Positions 36,364 through 46,056 of a stretch of 64,000 nucleotides of DNA are shown here, one piece after another. Source of the stretch: Robiginitomaculum antarcticum DSM 21748 (lineage in GTDB: Bacteria > Pseudomonadota > Alphaproteobacteria > Caulobacterales > Maricaulaceae); assembly GCF_000365025.1 (NCBI RefSeq), contig NZ_KB823014.1, positions 1 through 64,000 on the forward strand. The letters run 5' to 3'. A program made the translations under genes and the position numbers. Every line of letters starts with the position of its first letter. Position 1 is the stretch's first letter. The notes beneath the pieces were generated by a model that saw nothing but the letters and a program-made list of their open reading frames with translations, was not told the origin of the DNA and made no database searches.

Positions 36364-37333
36364 ATGTCAGCAAGCTACGCCCGATATTTAAAAATTTGGC
36401 CCGCCGCGCCACGATAAGCTCTTTCGCTGTCATATCGGAGAGCCGCACGAGGGTTGATTCGATATGATCGCCGACTGTGCGCACAGCGGCGGCCACATCA
36501 CGGTGCGCGCCGCCCAGCGGTTCACGGATAATCTGGTCAATGACGCCTAGCGCCTTCAAATCCTGCGCGGTAATTTTCATGGCTTTGGCCGCATCTTCGG
36601 CCCGCGCGGAATCACGCCATAAAATAGACGCGCAGCCTTCAGGGCTGATGACGGAATAAATGCTGTGCTCGAGCATCATGACGTGATCGGCAGTGGCAAT
36701 CGCGACTGCGCCGCCGGAGCCGCCCTCACCGGAAATTACGGAGATAAACGGCACGCGCGCAGCCAGCCCGGCGTCGATAGAGCGGGCAATGGCTTCAGCC
36801 TGGCCGCGTTCTTCCGCGCCGCGTCCCGGATAAGCCCCGGCTGTGTCGACAAATGAAATGATCGGTAAGGAGAAGCGCTCAGCAAGTTCCATCAAGCGCA
36901 CGGCTTTGCGGTAGCCCTCGGGATTGGCCATACCAAAATTATGTTTCAGGCGGCTATCCGTATCTTTGCCTTTTTCATGGCCCATAACCACGACCCCGCG
37001 CCCGCGAAAGTTCGCTGTACCGCCAAGCAGCGCATCATCGTCGCCGAATTTACGGTCACCGGAGAGCGGCACATAATCGGTCAACAGGCGCTGTGCATAT
37101 TGAGAAAAATGCGGACGCTGCGGGTGGCGGGCAACTTTGGTCTTCTCCCACGGGCCGAGCGCTTTGTAGATCGTGGCGAGTTGAGCGTCGGATTTATCAC
37201 GGAGTTGCGTGATCTCTTTTCCCACATCGACGCTGTCATCTTTGTCCTGCAAAGTGATCAAATCATCGATCTTGCTGTCCAGTTCCGCAAGAGGTCGCTC
37301 GAAATCCAGATATGTGCGGGCAGAGAAAGTCAT
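36362..37333 (-). CDS. accA: Acetyl-CoA carboxylase carboxyltransferase subunit alpha
   Basis: AccA forms the carboxyltransferase with AccD, giving malonyl-CoA for fatty-acid synthesis. The 323-residue protein has an N-terminal coiled coil (LDFERPLAELDSKIDDLI), the WEKTKVARHPQRPHFSQYAQ segment, AVRLMELAERFSLPIISFVD, and the crotonase-fold motif GEGGSGGAVAIATADHVMML, then IYSVISPEGCASILWRD. The length and order match the family. It ends beside the terminator at 36336. Confidence 0.97.
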   Translation of the reverse strand: MTFSARTYLDFERPLAELDSKIDDLITLQDKDDSVDVGKEITQLRDKSDAQLATIYKALGPWEKTKVARHPQRPHFSQYAQRLLTDYVPLSGDRKFGDDDALLGGTANFRGRGVVVMGHEKGKDTDSRLKHNFGMANPEGYRKAVRLMELAERFSLPIISFVDTAGAYPGRGAEERGQAEAIARSIDAGLAARVPFISVISGEGGSGGAVAIATADHVMMLEHSIYSVISPEGCASILWRDSARAEDAAKAMKITAQDLKALGVIDQIIREPLGGAHRDVAAAVRTVGDHIESTLVRLSDMTAKELIVARRAKFLNIGRSLLT

Positions 37334-37416
37334 ATAGCGCTCTTATAAGATATTCGGACCTTTGTCGCCTTAACATAGGGATAGAGATGCGCGCCACAAG
37401 TGGCTTAATGGGGATG

Positions 37417-38325
37417 TTATGATAATTTCGCCAAAGGGTGGGCCGAATTGACGATCTCTCTCAGGCGCTCCTCTTGGACATGTGTATAAATCTGCGTGGT
37501 CGCAATATCCGCATGACCCAGCAGTTTCTGAACGCTGCGCAAATCCGCGCCGCCTTCGAGTAAATGCGTGGCAAAGGCATGGCGGATGATATGGGGCGAG
37601 ACTTTGGAAGACGGCAAGCCTGCGGCCATGGCCAGGGTCTTTAACGTCTGGGCAAAGCGCTCGCGGGTCATATGGCCCGATTTGCCTCGCGATGGGAACA
37701 GATAATTTGCCGCGCGGCTGCGCGCCTCGAGCGATTTGGGCAGGGTCGTATCGCGCAAAGGGAGCCAAAGCTCTATCGCCCGCTGCGCTGCGCCCGTCAG
37801 CGGCACAACGCGGTCTTTGCTGCCCTTGCCCCGCACAGCCAAAGTGCCGTCACGCCGCAGGATTGTTTTAACCTTTAACGACACAAGTTCGCTGACCCGA
37901 AGCCCCGCCGCATAGAGAATTTCCAATTGGCAAAGCAGGCGCACGCCCGACGCGCTCTCATCCGTCTCGGCGACCTCGAACAGGGCGTTTACATCGTCTT
38001 GAGAGAGGATTTTCGGCAGGCTCTGACGCGCTTTAGGCCCGCGCAAATGATGGGTGGGATCTTCGGCGCGCAGGCCTTCAATTTGCAAAAATTTGTAAAA
38101 TTGCTTGATGGCGGAGAGCTTGCGCGCCGCTGTGCTGGGCGCAAGTCCCGACGCTCCATACCCCGCAAGCACTTTAGACAATGCCGGTGTTTCTGCGCCC
38201 TGCATATTCGACAAAGCCGCATTCAGGTCGGTCAGATCGCGGCGGTAAGCGTCCAGCGTATGTTGCGATGCGCCGCGCTCGGCGCTCATCATTTCCAGAA
38301 AATTCTCTATCAGCGCCGCGCTCAT
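37417..38325 (-). CDS. xerD: Tyrosine recombinase XerD/XerC
   Basis: Xer recombinases resolve chromosome dimers at dif. The 302-residue protein has an N-terminal SAM-like core-binding domain (~5-90) and a catalytic domain with Arg in GLRVSELVSLK, Lys in LAVRGKGSKDRVVPL, the HIIRHAFATHLLEGGADLRS motif, and LLGHADIATTQIYTHV with the nucleophile Tyr. The organisation matches XerD; distinguishing XerC needs alignment. Its start overlaps the stop of the upstream 536-residue protein by 4 bp. Confidence 0.95.
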   Translation of the reverse strand: MSAALIENFLEMMSAERGASQHTLDAYRRDLTDLNAALSNMQGAETPALSKVLAGYGASGLAPSTAARKLSAIKQFYKFLQIEGLRAEDPTHHLRGPKARQSLPKILSQDDVNALFEVAETDESASGVRLLCQLEILYAAGLRVSELVSLKVKTILRRDGTLAVRGKGSKDRVVPLTGAAQRAIELWLPLRDTTLPKSLEARSRAANYLFPSRGKSGHMTRERFAQTLKTLAMAAGLPSSKVSPHIIRHAFATHLLEGGADLRSVQKLLGHADIATTQIYTHVQEERLREIVNSAHPLAKLS

Positions 38326-39932
38326 AATGCGCCTTTAGGCGCGCCCAGAAAGTCTTCAGCAGCCAAACGGGTGGCAAATTCGGTCAGCCCCGCAGCGTAA
38401 AGCGCGCGAATGACCCGCGACAGGCTATCCGGATGCAAAGCCTGCGGGCCGTCTTTGCCGAGAATAGTCGCGGCCCGTAACGCCGTTTCCGCCTGCGCGC
38501 CTTTGGCCGCAGCGTTTTCAAGCGCGAGCATTTGCCCGGCCGCAGCGGGACTCCCGCTCATTTTAATATCGCTTTTCGACATATCTACAATAATCGGATC
38601 AGACAGCCGCGCGCCCAGCGCAGAGGCGATAAATACGTCGCGCACGGCGCGCGTTTTGCCATCTCCGCCGCCAATAAACCGGGCCGTCATATCCGCGCCC
38701 GTCTCGCCCTGCATAAATCCATTACCCAGCGCGTCCGAGGCCAGCGCGATGCGGGTTTTAAACGGGTCATCATCTGCGACAAAGTCATAAAGCGGACGCA
38801 ATGCATTCAGATTGCCTTCGCGGACAGCAAGCTGCGCCCAGATATGGGCATCAAATTGCGCGCGCAAATGCACGGGAATACCCGACAGATGCGGGGTAAT
38901 GAGTTTGGCGATCGGGGTAAAAATTCCGGCGTGTTCGGCGCGGCTTAACAGCAGCGTGGCAGCCTTCGCCCGAACCGCCTCGTCGGATGACGACTTCACC
39001 GCGCCGTAGAGACGCCCCCATGCGCGCGGCCCTGTATCGGCGGCCATGGTGTCGAGATCAAATTCTCCCGTATCCATCAGCCCTCCGGCAATATCGTCAT
39101 TATCCGTGGCGATGGAAAGCAGAGTCAGGCGTTTTTCCAGCTCCGCAGGCGGCAAGGACGGTGCTTCTTCGATAAAGGCTGTAAGCGGATCGCGGCCCGC
39201 CGGCCCGTCCATACGCTCGACCATGAGCAGAAGCAGCGGTGACGGCATGTCCGGTAAAGTGACTTTGGTCTTTACGCCTGTCAGCGTCAGTATCGCGGCA
39301 TAAAAGGCGGGATCGTCGTGGCCGGATTGCTGCAAAAGATCCGCCGTCAGCTCCGCTGCACGCAGCTCCCCGCGCTCAATATGGCAAAAGGCGCGCAGCT
39401 TGGCCCAATAGGGGGCCGCGCGCTGCTCTTCCACGCTGTCCGCAATCAGGCAGGCTCCGGCGGCGTCTTTAGCTCTTAGCGCCGCGTCTGCGCGAAGTTC
39501 CTGCGCTGCAGGCCCGCGCGAAAGATTAGGCTCGCGCGCGAAAATGGCTTCCAGCGCATCGCTGCGATCAAGATCAACTAATTTACCCAGACGCGCGCCC
39601 ACATAGGCGTCATTATCCGCGCCGCCGCGCGGGGGAACCCCCGGAGACAGTAATACCCGGGCGACCATATCAGTCACAACGGCGGAGCGGCTATTGCCGG
39701 GCGCGGCCTTAATCAGCTGCACCGCAATCTCGGCGCCGGTGCCGTTCCATAACGTCGGCGGCAAAGCCCCGTCCTCTGCCCCGATCGCGCCGACATCATA
39801 GGCCTGCGCGCTGCTCATATCCTCAACAACCACGCCGCCATCATAGGTCTGGGCTATGACCGCCGGAGCGAGAGTAAAGGCCGCCAAGACGGTAAACAGG
39901 CCATAAAAGATATTATGTTTCAAAATTATCAT
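38322..39932 (-). CDS. Exported alpha-helical protein of unknown function
   Basis: The 536-residue product has a signal peptide (MIILKHNIFYGLFTVLAAFTLA, cleavage near VIA/QT) and is then a long, alanine-rich, mostly helical protein with repeated ~35-residue helical pairs (PPAELEKRLTLLSIA, SSDEAVRAKAATLLLSRAE), suggesting a repeat solenoid. It lies in the common alphaproteobacterial position between xerD and aroK. I use ATG 39930-39932; a TTG three codons upstream is possible. It overlaps the upstream 46-residue gene by 20 bp. No enzyme motif is seen. Confidence 0.75.
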   Translation of the reverse strand: MIILKHNIFYGLFTVLAAFTLAPAVIAQTYDGGVVVEDMSSAQAYDVGAIGAEDGALPPTLWNGTGAEIAVQLIKAAPGNSRSAVVTDMVARVLLSPGVPPRGGADNDAYVGARLGKLVDLDRSDALEAIFAREPNLSRGPAAQELRADAALRAKDAAGACLIADSVEEQRAAPYWAKLRAFCHIERGELRAAELTADLLQQSGHDDPAFYAAILTLTGVKTKVTLPDMPSPLLLLMVERMDGPAGRDPLTAFIEEAPSLPPAELEKRLTLLSIATDNDDIAGGLMDTGEFDLDTMAADTGPRAWGRLYGAVKSSSDEAVRAKAATLLLSRAEHAGIFTPIAKLITPHLSGIPVHLRAQFDAHIWAQLAVREGNLNALRPLYDFVADDDPFKTRIALASDALGNGFMQGETGADMTARFIGGGDGKTRAVRDVFIASALGARLSDPIIVDMSKSDIKMSGSPAAAGQMLALENAAAKGAQAETALRAATILGKDGPQALHPDSLSRVIRALYAAGLTEFATRLAAEDFLGAPKGAL

Positions 39933-40053
39933 CCAGTTCAATGGTCACCGGCTGTGGATTGGCATCATCAATCCCTGTCTTGGACAGCGCAAAAAAGACC
40001 AGTCCGACAATAACGATGATGAAAAACAAGGCGGTGATCAGGCGTTTATTCAT
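39913..40053 (-). CDS. Small single-span membrane protein
   Basis: A 46-residue product is encoded from ATG 40051-40053 to TAA 39913-39915. It begins MNKRLITALFFIIVIVGLVF, a positively charged start with a strong membrane helix, followed by a short acidic tail (SKTGIDDANPQPVTIELDDN). It overlaps the start of the 536-residue exported protein by 20 bp on the same strand, so they are likely co-translated. It is below the usual gene-finding length and unannotated relatives may be widespread. The function is unknown. Confidence 0.7.
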   Translation of the reverse strand: MNKRLITALFFIIVIVGLVFFALSKTGIDDANPQPVTIELDDNFET

Positions 40054-40219
40054 GGGTCTATCCTTGGCATAGCGGCTTTTTTATGCCGGTGAGTGGTATT
40101 GTATATTGTGACTATGGCGATTTCTCGACATATAACAGTCATGAAACTGTATGATTTTGCCGTTAGTGTCATGTTAACGCTGCGAAAGGCGGGCGGGCAA
40201 GCCTGAAGATCGCGCGGAT

Positions 40220-40777
40220 ATGACAGACATTAAGGCAGCGCAGCTCGCGCAATCCATAGCCCTTGTGGGCATGATGGGCGTTGGAAAAACGACCATTGGT
40301 CGCCGTTTGGCGAAGCGCTTGAATATGCCATTTTATGATAGCGACTCAGAAATTGAGCGCGCCTCAGGCCGCACGATCAAAGGCTATTTTCGCGATCACG
40401 GGCAAGACGCCTTTCGCGAAGGCGAGCGCAAGGTCATCAGCCGTCTTATCGAAGGAACCCCTATAATTCTCGCAACGGGCGGCGGCGCCTTCATTCCCGA
40501 ACTAACGCGCAACATCCTGCTGTCCGGCGCGACTGTGATCTGGCTCAAGGCCGATCATAAGGTTATTTTCAAACGCGTGCGGCGCAAAAATACCCGGCCG
40601 CTGCTCGATGTGCCTAATCCGTCACAACGATTAGCCGAGCTTATTGAGGAGCGTTATCCCATTTACGCCCAGGCTCATATTACCGTGGACAGCAATGTCG
40701 GCCCCCACCGCGCAACGGTCGAGCGGGTCCTGGCGGCTTTGCGTGAGGGCAATATTCTTACCGGAGAACAGATATGA
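40220..40777 (+). CDS. aroK: Shikimate kinase
   Basis: AroK phosphorylates shikimate at the 3-hydroxyl in chorismate synthesis. The 185-residue protein has the P-loop ALVGMMGVGKTTIGRRLA (~15-30), the shikimate-binding FYDSDSEIERASG and FREGERKVI segments, ATGGGAFI, and the lid RRKNTRPLLDV. The stop overlaps the aroB start by 4 bp (ATGA), the standard aroK-aroB operon. Confidence 0.96.
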   Translation: MTDIKAAQLAQSIALVGMMGVGKTTIGRRLAKRLNMPFYDSDSEIERASGRTIKGYFRDHGQDAFREGERKVISRLIEGTPIILATGGGAFIPELTRNILLSGATVIWLKADHKVIFKRVRRKNTRPLLDVPNPSQRLAELIEERYPIYAQAHITVDSNVGPHRATVERVLAALREGNILTGEQI

Positions 40778-41895
40778 GCGCTCTTGAAACCGTGCGGGTC
40801 AATCTTGGCGCGCGCAGTTATGATATTATTATCGGTGACGGCATTCTGGCCGAGGCCGGGAAATATTGCGCGCCTCTTATCGGGGCAGGCAAAGCCGCAA
40901 TCATTACGGATGCCAATGTCGGCCCTATATACGGGCAGGCGCTGGCGCAATCTTTGGCGCAGGCCGGTATTGAGTGCGTTACCCTCACACTGCCCGCCGG
41001 CGAGGCCACCAAGAACTTTGCGCAATTGCAGGACATGCTCGAAAAACTGCTGGGCGCGGAGTTTGAGCGTAGCGATACTTTGATTGCGCTGGGCGGCGGC
41101 GTCATTGGCGACATTACAGGCTTTGCCGCAAGCGTGCTCAAACGCGGCTGTAAATTCATTCAAATCCCGACAACATTGCTGGCGCAGGTCGACAGTTCAG
41201 TCGGCGGGAAGACGGCCATAAATTCGCCCCATGGCAAAAATCTGATCGGCGCGTTTTATCAGCCTAAATTGGTGCTGGCCGATATGGCTGTCCTGTCCAC
41301 TCTGCCGAAGCGCCAGCTCAAGGCCGGATATGCCGAGGTCGTCAAATACGGCCTGCTCGGCAGTGAGGACTTCTTTGGATGGCTGGAGGCCAATGGAGAG
41401 AAAGTTCTGAAACAGCAGCCCGCAGCGCTCGGACGCGCCATTGCCATATCCTGCCGTATGAAGGCGGACATTGTCGCCACGGACGAGCGCGAACACGGAC
41501 AGCGCGCCCTGCTTAATCTCGGGCATAGTTTTGGCCATGCTTTTGAGGCTCTGGCAGGCTATCAAGCCGATCTGCTGCACGGCGAAGCGGTCGCCGCAGG
41601 CATGTCTATGGCCTTTGATTACTCGCGCGCCTTAGGACTGTGCAGCGGTCAGGACGCCGCGCGGGTCAAAGCCCATTTTTCATCCCTTGGTCTAATGGAT
41701 TGGGCAGCCCTGCCCGCGCGCGTAAGAGAGCAGCGCGGCGCTATGCTTTCCGCTATGATGCAGGACAAAAAGAACGAGGGCGGCGCCCTGACTCTTATCC
41801 TGACACGCGGGATTGGCCGCGCCTTTGTCAGCAAGGGCGAAGACGCCAAAAAGCTGAATGATTTTTTGCTGGCCTATGCTAAGGACGGCGTCTGA
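40774..41895 (+). CDS. aroB: 3-dehydroquinate synthase
   Basis: AroB cyclises DAHP to 3-dehydroquinate, using NAD and a divalent metal. The 373-residue protein has the NAD motif TLIALGGGVIGDITGFAASV (~100), PTTLLAQVDSSVGGKTAINS (~135), LKAGYAEVVKYGL and the metal ligands Glu in GYAEV, His in LNLGHSFGHAFE and His in LLHGEAVAAGM. It follows aroK and precedes the CorC-type gene by 1 bp, so all three are one operon. Confidence 0.97.
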   Translation: MSALETVRVNLGARSYDIIIGDGILAEAGKYCAPLIGAGKAAIITDANVGPIYGQALAQSLAQAGIECVTLTLPAGEATKNFAQLQDMLEKLLGAEFERSDTLIALGGGVIGDITGFAASVLKRGCKFIQIPTTLLAQVDSSVGGKTAINSPHGKNLIGAFYQPKLVLADMAVLSTLPKRQLKAGYAEVVKYGLLGSEDFFGWLEANGEKVLKQQPAALGRAIAISCRMKADIVATDEREHGQRALLNLGHSFGHAFEALAGYQADLLHGEAVAAGMSMAFDYSRALGLCSGQDAARVKAHFSSLGLMDWAALPARVREQRGAMLSAMMQDKKNEGGALTLILTRGIGRAFVSKGEDAKKLNDFLLAYAKDGV

Positions 41896-41896
41896 T

Positions 41897-43210
41897 ATGG
41901 ACATTTTTTCTAATATTTTCAGCGCGATTGACGCGGCCACGGTGTTCACGGCCCTGGGCGTCATCGGGCTTTTAATGCTCTCGGCCTTTTTCTCCGGCTC
42001 TGAAACCGCGCTGACGGCGGCCTCACGCGTGCGTATGCACAGCTTGGAAAAGGACGGCGATAAACGCGCCACACTGGTAAGTAAATTGCTCGGTGATCGC
42101 GAGCGTTTGCTTGGCGCGCTGCTGCTCGGTAATAATCTGGTCAATATCCTCGCCTCCGTTTTAACCACGGCCTTATTTACCCGCTTATTTGGCACCGGTG
42201 GATTGGCGCTAGCGGGCGCAACGCTGGTTATGACCCTCATGGTGCTGATCTTTGCCGAAGTCATGCCCAAGACATATGCGATCTCGCAGCCCGACGCCGC
42301 CGCCGTCAAAGTGGCCCGCCCCGTCAGCTATATCGTCGCTATATTTGCGCCCATCGTTTTGGCTGTGCAGGCGATTGTCAGCGTAATTCTGCGCCTTTTT
42401 GGCGTACAGAGTGATGCCTCGCCTTGGTCAGCCATGGACGAAATCCGCGGCGCGGTCGATTTGGGCCACCGCGAAGGTGATGTGGCCAAAAGCGCGCGCG
42501 ACAGGCTGGTCGGCGCAATTGAACTGGGTGATTTGACCGTCGAAGACGTCATGATCCACCGCAAAAACCTGATCACTCTGGACGCCGATGCTAAGCCCGA
42601 TGATGTGGTCAATCAGGTGCTGGCAAGCGGCCATACCCGCGTCCCGATCTGGCGCGACCGCCGCGAGAATATCATTGGCGTCCTGCACGCCAAAGACATG
42701 CTGAAAGCCATGGTTAAAAGCGGCGGCGATTACAGCCAGATCGATTTTGCTAAAATCGCGCGCGCACCGTGGTTTGTGCCCGAGACGACCTCAGCCGTGT
42801 CGCAGCTGCGTATGTTTCGGCAAAAGCATAGCCATTTTGCCCTGACGGTAGATGAATATGGCGCGTTGATGGGTGTCATCACACTTGAAGATATTATCGA
42901 AGAAATCGTCGGGGATATCCAAGATGAGCATGACGTTATGGACAGCAATGTTGTGCCGCTCAAAGACGGCTCCGTCATCGTGACAGGCCAATTGCCTATC
43001 CGCGATCTTAACCGCGCCCGCGATTGGTCATTGCCGGACGAAGAAGCTATTACGGTCGCGGGCCTCGTCATTCACGAAGCCCAGACCATTCCCGATGAAG
43101 GCCGGGTGTTTTCCTTCCACGGCTACCGCTTTGAAATTTTGACCCGCAAAGGCAATCAGATTACCAAACTTAAAGTCAGCAAGACGTTCGCGCCCGATAG
43201 CCGGGATTAG
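41897..43210 (+). CDS. HlyC/CorC family (CNNM-CBS) membrane protein
   Basis: The 437-residue protein has an N-terminal CNNM/DUF21 membrane domain (~1-190) with SAFFSGSETALTAASRVRMH, the conserved family start, and three or four helices. Two CBS domains follow (~200-330: DVMIHRKNLITLDAD and TVDEYGALMGVITLEDIIEEI), then a CorC/HlyC C-terminal domain ending near residue 430. The family is linked to magnesium and cobalt efflux rather than hemolysis. ATG 41897 is 1 bp after the aroB stop. Its last 4 bp overlap the convergent RTX gene. Confidence 0.93.
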   Translation: MDIFSNIFSAIDAATVFTALGVIGLLMLSAFFSGSETALTAASRVRMHSLEKDGDKRATLVSKLLGDRERLLGALLLGNNLVNILASVLTTALFTRLFGTGGLALAGATLVMTLMVLIFAEVMPKTYAISQPDAAAVKVARPVSYIVAIFAPIVLAVQAIVSVILRLFGVQSDASPWSAMDEIRGAVDLGHREGDVAKSARDRLVGAIELGDLTVEDVMIHRKNLITLDADAKPDDVVNQVLASGHTRVPIWRDRRENIIGVLHAKDMLKAMVKSGGDYSQIDFAKIARAPWFVPETTSAVSQLRMFRQKHSHFALTVDEYGALMGVITLEDIIEEIVGDIQDEHDVMDSNVVPLKDGSVIVTGQLPIRDLNRARDWSLPDEEAITVAGLVIHEAQTIPDEGRVFSFHGYRFEILTRKGNQITKLKVSKTFAPDSRD

Positions 43211-44982
43211 ACCATTTCATATAGGCCATCCAGCGGCTGGTCATAAAACATATCTATCACATCCAAATTGTGCCCATAATTATCATAAGATTCGATAGGA
43301 AGGGGCGTTTCACTCAGCGCCACCTCAAGAGCTGTTTCATCGTGGTCCAGATCGAAAACTTCCATAACCAGAGCATCTTTTTGAGGATCGCTCGAAGATG
43401 TGTCTACCGTTTCTTTCGGCACACCACTTGGACGCAGAAAAGGACCGACACCATCTTCTGAAATACCTGTCAGACGAAAGTTCTGATGTGTCAATTCATA
43501 CACCATCATACCGTCAAGGCGGATGGTTTGACCGGCGCCTATATCCATCATCACATAGCCATCATACTGGCTCATCATCCCGCGCAATTGAGACATCGAA
43601 ATATAAGGCGATATAGCGAGTTCCAGCACATCAAGGCTGGCGTCAAAATCGGTGATAATATCTTGCCCGTCACCGACAGCGAACACAAATTTATCCGCGC
43701 CCGAGCCGCCTGTTAGCGTGTCATTGCCTTGGCCGCCATCCAGAACATCATTGCCATCGATTCCGTAAAGACGGTCTGCGCCCAAACCGCCGGACAAGAC
43801 GTCACCGTCTAACGTTCCCACAATGTCATTGTCGCTTGAATTTCCGGGCACAATCCCGTTCGCGCGTGTGTCATAGGTGGTCGTGACGATATCGCCTTGA
43901 TTGTCAGCATAGGAAATGATCACGCGTCCGTCGCTCAATCGCTCAGCACCTAGAACCGCAACATAGTTACCTGTATTTGGAATTGTTACAATTTCGCTTA
44001 GAACAGCTCCGCTGAGGTCAAAATTTGTTAATGTAATGCCTTGACCGCTTTCAGAATTGACCAAAAGGAAACTTCCGTCATCTAAGGACAAAACTGCGTA
44101 ATTAATACTTTGAGGGTTGCCGGGAATTATAGTTTGCGGCGTTAAAATCGATCCATCATAGCCAATTTCGACAAATCCCAATTGAGTAGGAAAGAATCCC
44201 GTATCTTCTACGGTGCCTAAGAATATTACACCGTTATCTGTAAGCGTTGCATCAAAATCAAATAGTGAAACGCCTTGATATTCACCAGAAGATATAACCG
44301 CTCCGTTATTATCGGGGTCGATGATGTCATAGCGAACGACAGCAAGAGATTGACCGTCTTGGTATGATCGACTGATCGCCATAATATTACCGTCAGGCAA
44401 TAAAACCGCGCCCGTGAGATATGTGTTTTTGGCCGTTATAATTTCAGTATGTGACGTGGCTTGGCCGTCATTTGTGATTGTGGTTAGGATCAAGGTTTCG
44501 CTAGCAAACCCGCCCGAACTTCCAAGTTTAGTATACAGACTGTAAAGCGTTCCGTCTGCTGTAACAAAATGCCGTTGTGAGTTTGAATTGATGGACTCAT
44601 CGCCCAGCGGCTCAATTGCCCCGGTTGATATATTATTGCCGAGATTATCAAAGCGGGCATATTCAAGAAAGTTTGAGGCGTTGCTTCCTGTAGGCGTGTA
44701 AGTAATTAAAAAACCGCCATCATAAGCGTGGACTTGACCGGAGAGGAATTCAATCCCTAAATCCGGCATAGTCTGCTCCGCAATCACGCGGTTTCCTACG
44801 GGGTCAAAAATACTAAACCGGACATCATAATCCCGGTTTACGTTTAACGTATAGACCACGATAATATTGCCATTAGACAATTGAGTTACAGAGGTTGGCG
44901 AAAAGCCTTCAGACCGAACCGCAGAGGTTATAAAGTCAAAAACTTCGATCTCACCAATCTGGGGCGTAACGGGTAATGGCAT
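43207..44982 (-). CDS. RTX-type calcium-binding secreted protein
   Basis: The 591-residue protein has no N-terminal signal peptide. Residues ~1-380 look like beta-propeller-type repeats (each about 50 residues, with motifs such as TLTDNGVIFLGTVED and LSDGRVIISYADNQGD). Near 395-430 lie about four RTX nonapeptides: GDVLSGGLGADRLYGIDGND, then GGQGNDTLTGGSGADKFVF, which bind calcium. A ~110-residue C-terminus follows with hydrophobic-ended features of type I secretion substrates. An extracellular location through a type I exporter is the usual fate, but no exporter gene is in the window. The role is unknown. Confidence 0.85.
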   Translation of the reverse strand: MPLPVTPQIGEIEVFDFITSAVRSEGFSPTSVTQLSNGNIIVVYTLNVNRDYDVRFSIFDPVGNRVIAEQTMPDLGIEFLSGQVHAYDGGFLITYTPTGSNASNFLEYARFDNLGNNISTGAIEPLGDESINSNSQRHFVTADGTLYSLYTKLGSSGGFASETLILTTITNDGQATSHTEIITAKNTYLTGAVLLPDGNIMAISRSYQDGQSLAVVRYDIIDPDNNGAVISSGEYQGVSLFDFDATLTDNGVIFLGTVEDTGFFPTQLGFVEIGYDGSILTPQTIIPGNPQSINYAVLSLDDGSFLLVNSESGQGITLTNFDLSGAVLSEIVTIPNTGNYVAVLGAERLSDGRVIISYADNQGDIVTTTYDTRANGIVPGNSSDNDIVGTLDGDVLSGGLGADRLYGIDGNDVLDGGQGNDTLTGGSGADKFVFAVGDGQDIITDFDASLDVLELAISPYISMSQLRGMMSQYDGYVMMDIGAGQTIRLDGMMVYELTHQNFRLTGISEDGVGPFLRPSGVPKETVDTSSSDPQKDALVMEVFDLDHDETALEVALSETPLPIESYDNYGHNLDVIDMFYDQPLDGLYEMV

Positions 44983-45087
44983 GGGAATACCTGCGTCGGA
45001 TTTAATGTTTGTCGGATTTAATGTCTAAAGTGCACTAGCCAATAAGGTAAATCCTGACAATTTCAAATTACATAAGCTAAGCGCCCC

Positions 45088-45366
45088 TTACCGCTTAACC
45101 GTCAGCCTTAGTGCATGAACCGGGCCGGCGAGTTCTTCGGACAGCGTATCCATCACCGCGCGGTGGGCGCTAAGGCGGGACAGACCCGTAAATTCCTCTG
45201 CGCTGATCACCACATGAAAATGCGATTCTGCTGCCCCCCCGGCGTCAATATGAGCCTTAGCCCCCGCATGGTGAGCGTGTTGGTGGCTCTCATCAATCAC
45301 CTCAAGCTGCGTTGGATTGAAGCGAGATGTCAGTTTAGCCTTGATTGTCGTCGCGATAATGCCCAT
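45088..45366 (-). CDS. BolA family protein
   Basis: The 92-residue protein has the BolA class II KH-like fold, with DESHQHAHHAGAKAHIDAG, HFHVVISAEEFTGLSRLSAH, RAVMDTLSEELAGPVHALRL. BolA proteins partner monothiol glutaredoxins for Fe-S cluster handling and respond to stress. It is divergent from the J-domain gene at 45409, the order normal in alphaproteobacteria. Confidence 0.93.
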   Translation of the reverse strand: MGIIATTIKAKLTSRFNPTQLEVIDESHQHAHHAGAKAHIDAGGAAESHFHVVISAEEFTGLSRLSAHRAVMDTLSEELAGPVHALRLTVKR

Positions 45367-45408
45367 TTTGCGCAGTCCTAATTATGTTTAGCCCAAAGAG
45401 TTTGTGTA

Positions 45409-46026
45409 ATGGCCGACAACTTTTCTTATCGCCCCAAAGGCATTGATATCCGCATTACGCCCACTAAAGGCAAGCCCAAGCCGGAGCAAAAAGAATGCGA
45501 ATGGGCGGGCTGTGTGGCTAAAGGCGGTTGCAAAGCGCCGAAAAGCCCGGACCGCCTGCGCGATTATTACAATTTCTGTGCCCCCCATGCGCGCGAATAT
45601 AACAAAAACTGGAATTTCTTCTCCAATATGACGGACGAAGACATTAGTGAGTGGCAATTGGGTGCGCGCCACGGTCACCGCCCGACATGGGACGTGCGCA
45701 AAAATACGGGCGAGCGCGCCAAGGCCAATAAAAAACGCAAAGCCGGCGGCGTCAATCCCGCCACTGAAGGCTACACTATTTTTGGTGATGGCAGTAATGA
45801 CATTGTGACAGAGCAGCCGCGACGCCGCTTGTCCAAATTACAGATTAAAGCGCTGACCGATATGGGTCTGGACGATCAAGCAACGCCCAAGATCGTTCGC
45901 GTGCGCTATACGCAGCTGGTCAAACAGCTTCATCCTGATGCCAATGGCGGCGACCGCAGCACCGAAGAAAGCTTCGCGCGCGTTGTTAAGGCCTATAAGG
46001 TTTTGAAAACAACGAATTTGGCGTAA
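45409..46026 (+). CDS. DnaJ-domain molecular chaperone (C-terminal J domain)
   Basis: The 205-residue protein has an N-terminal cysteine-bearing region (residues ~25-60: CEWAGCVAKGGCKAPK, YYNFCAPHAREYNKNWNFF) of unknown role and a C-terminal J domain (~140-205) with the essential HPD in YTQLVKQLHPDANGGDRSTE. This J protein is distinct from DnaJ: no Gly/Phe or zinc-finger domain. It is typically found ahead of cobS in alphaproteobacteria. It would stimulate a DnaK partner. Confidence 0.9.
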   Translation: MADNFSYRPKGIDIRITPTKGKPKPEQKECEWAGCVAKGGCKAPKSPDRLRDYYNFCAPHAREYNKNWNFFSNMTDEDISEWQLGARHGHRPTWDVRKNTGERAKANKKRKAGGVNPATEGYTIFGDGSNDIVTEQPRRRLSKLQIKALTDMGLDDQATPKIVRVRYTQLVKQLHPDANGGDRSTEESFARVVKAYKVLKTTNLA

Positions 46027-46056
46027 GCGCCCTCCCCTCATTTCGACGGATATTTC

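Noticed and set aside
43270-43716. Short plus-strand frames inside the RTX gene.
   Set aside because: They are antisense to a long, motif-bearing gene and have no ribosome sites.
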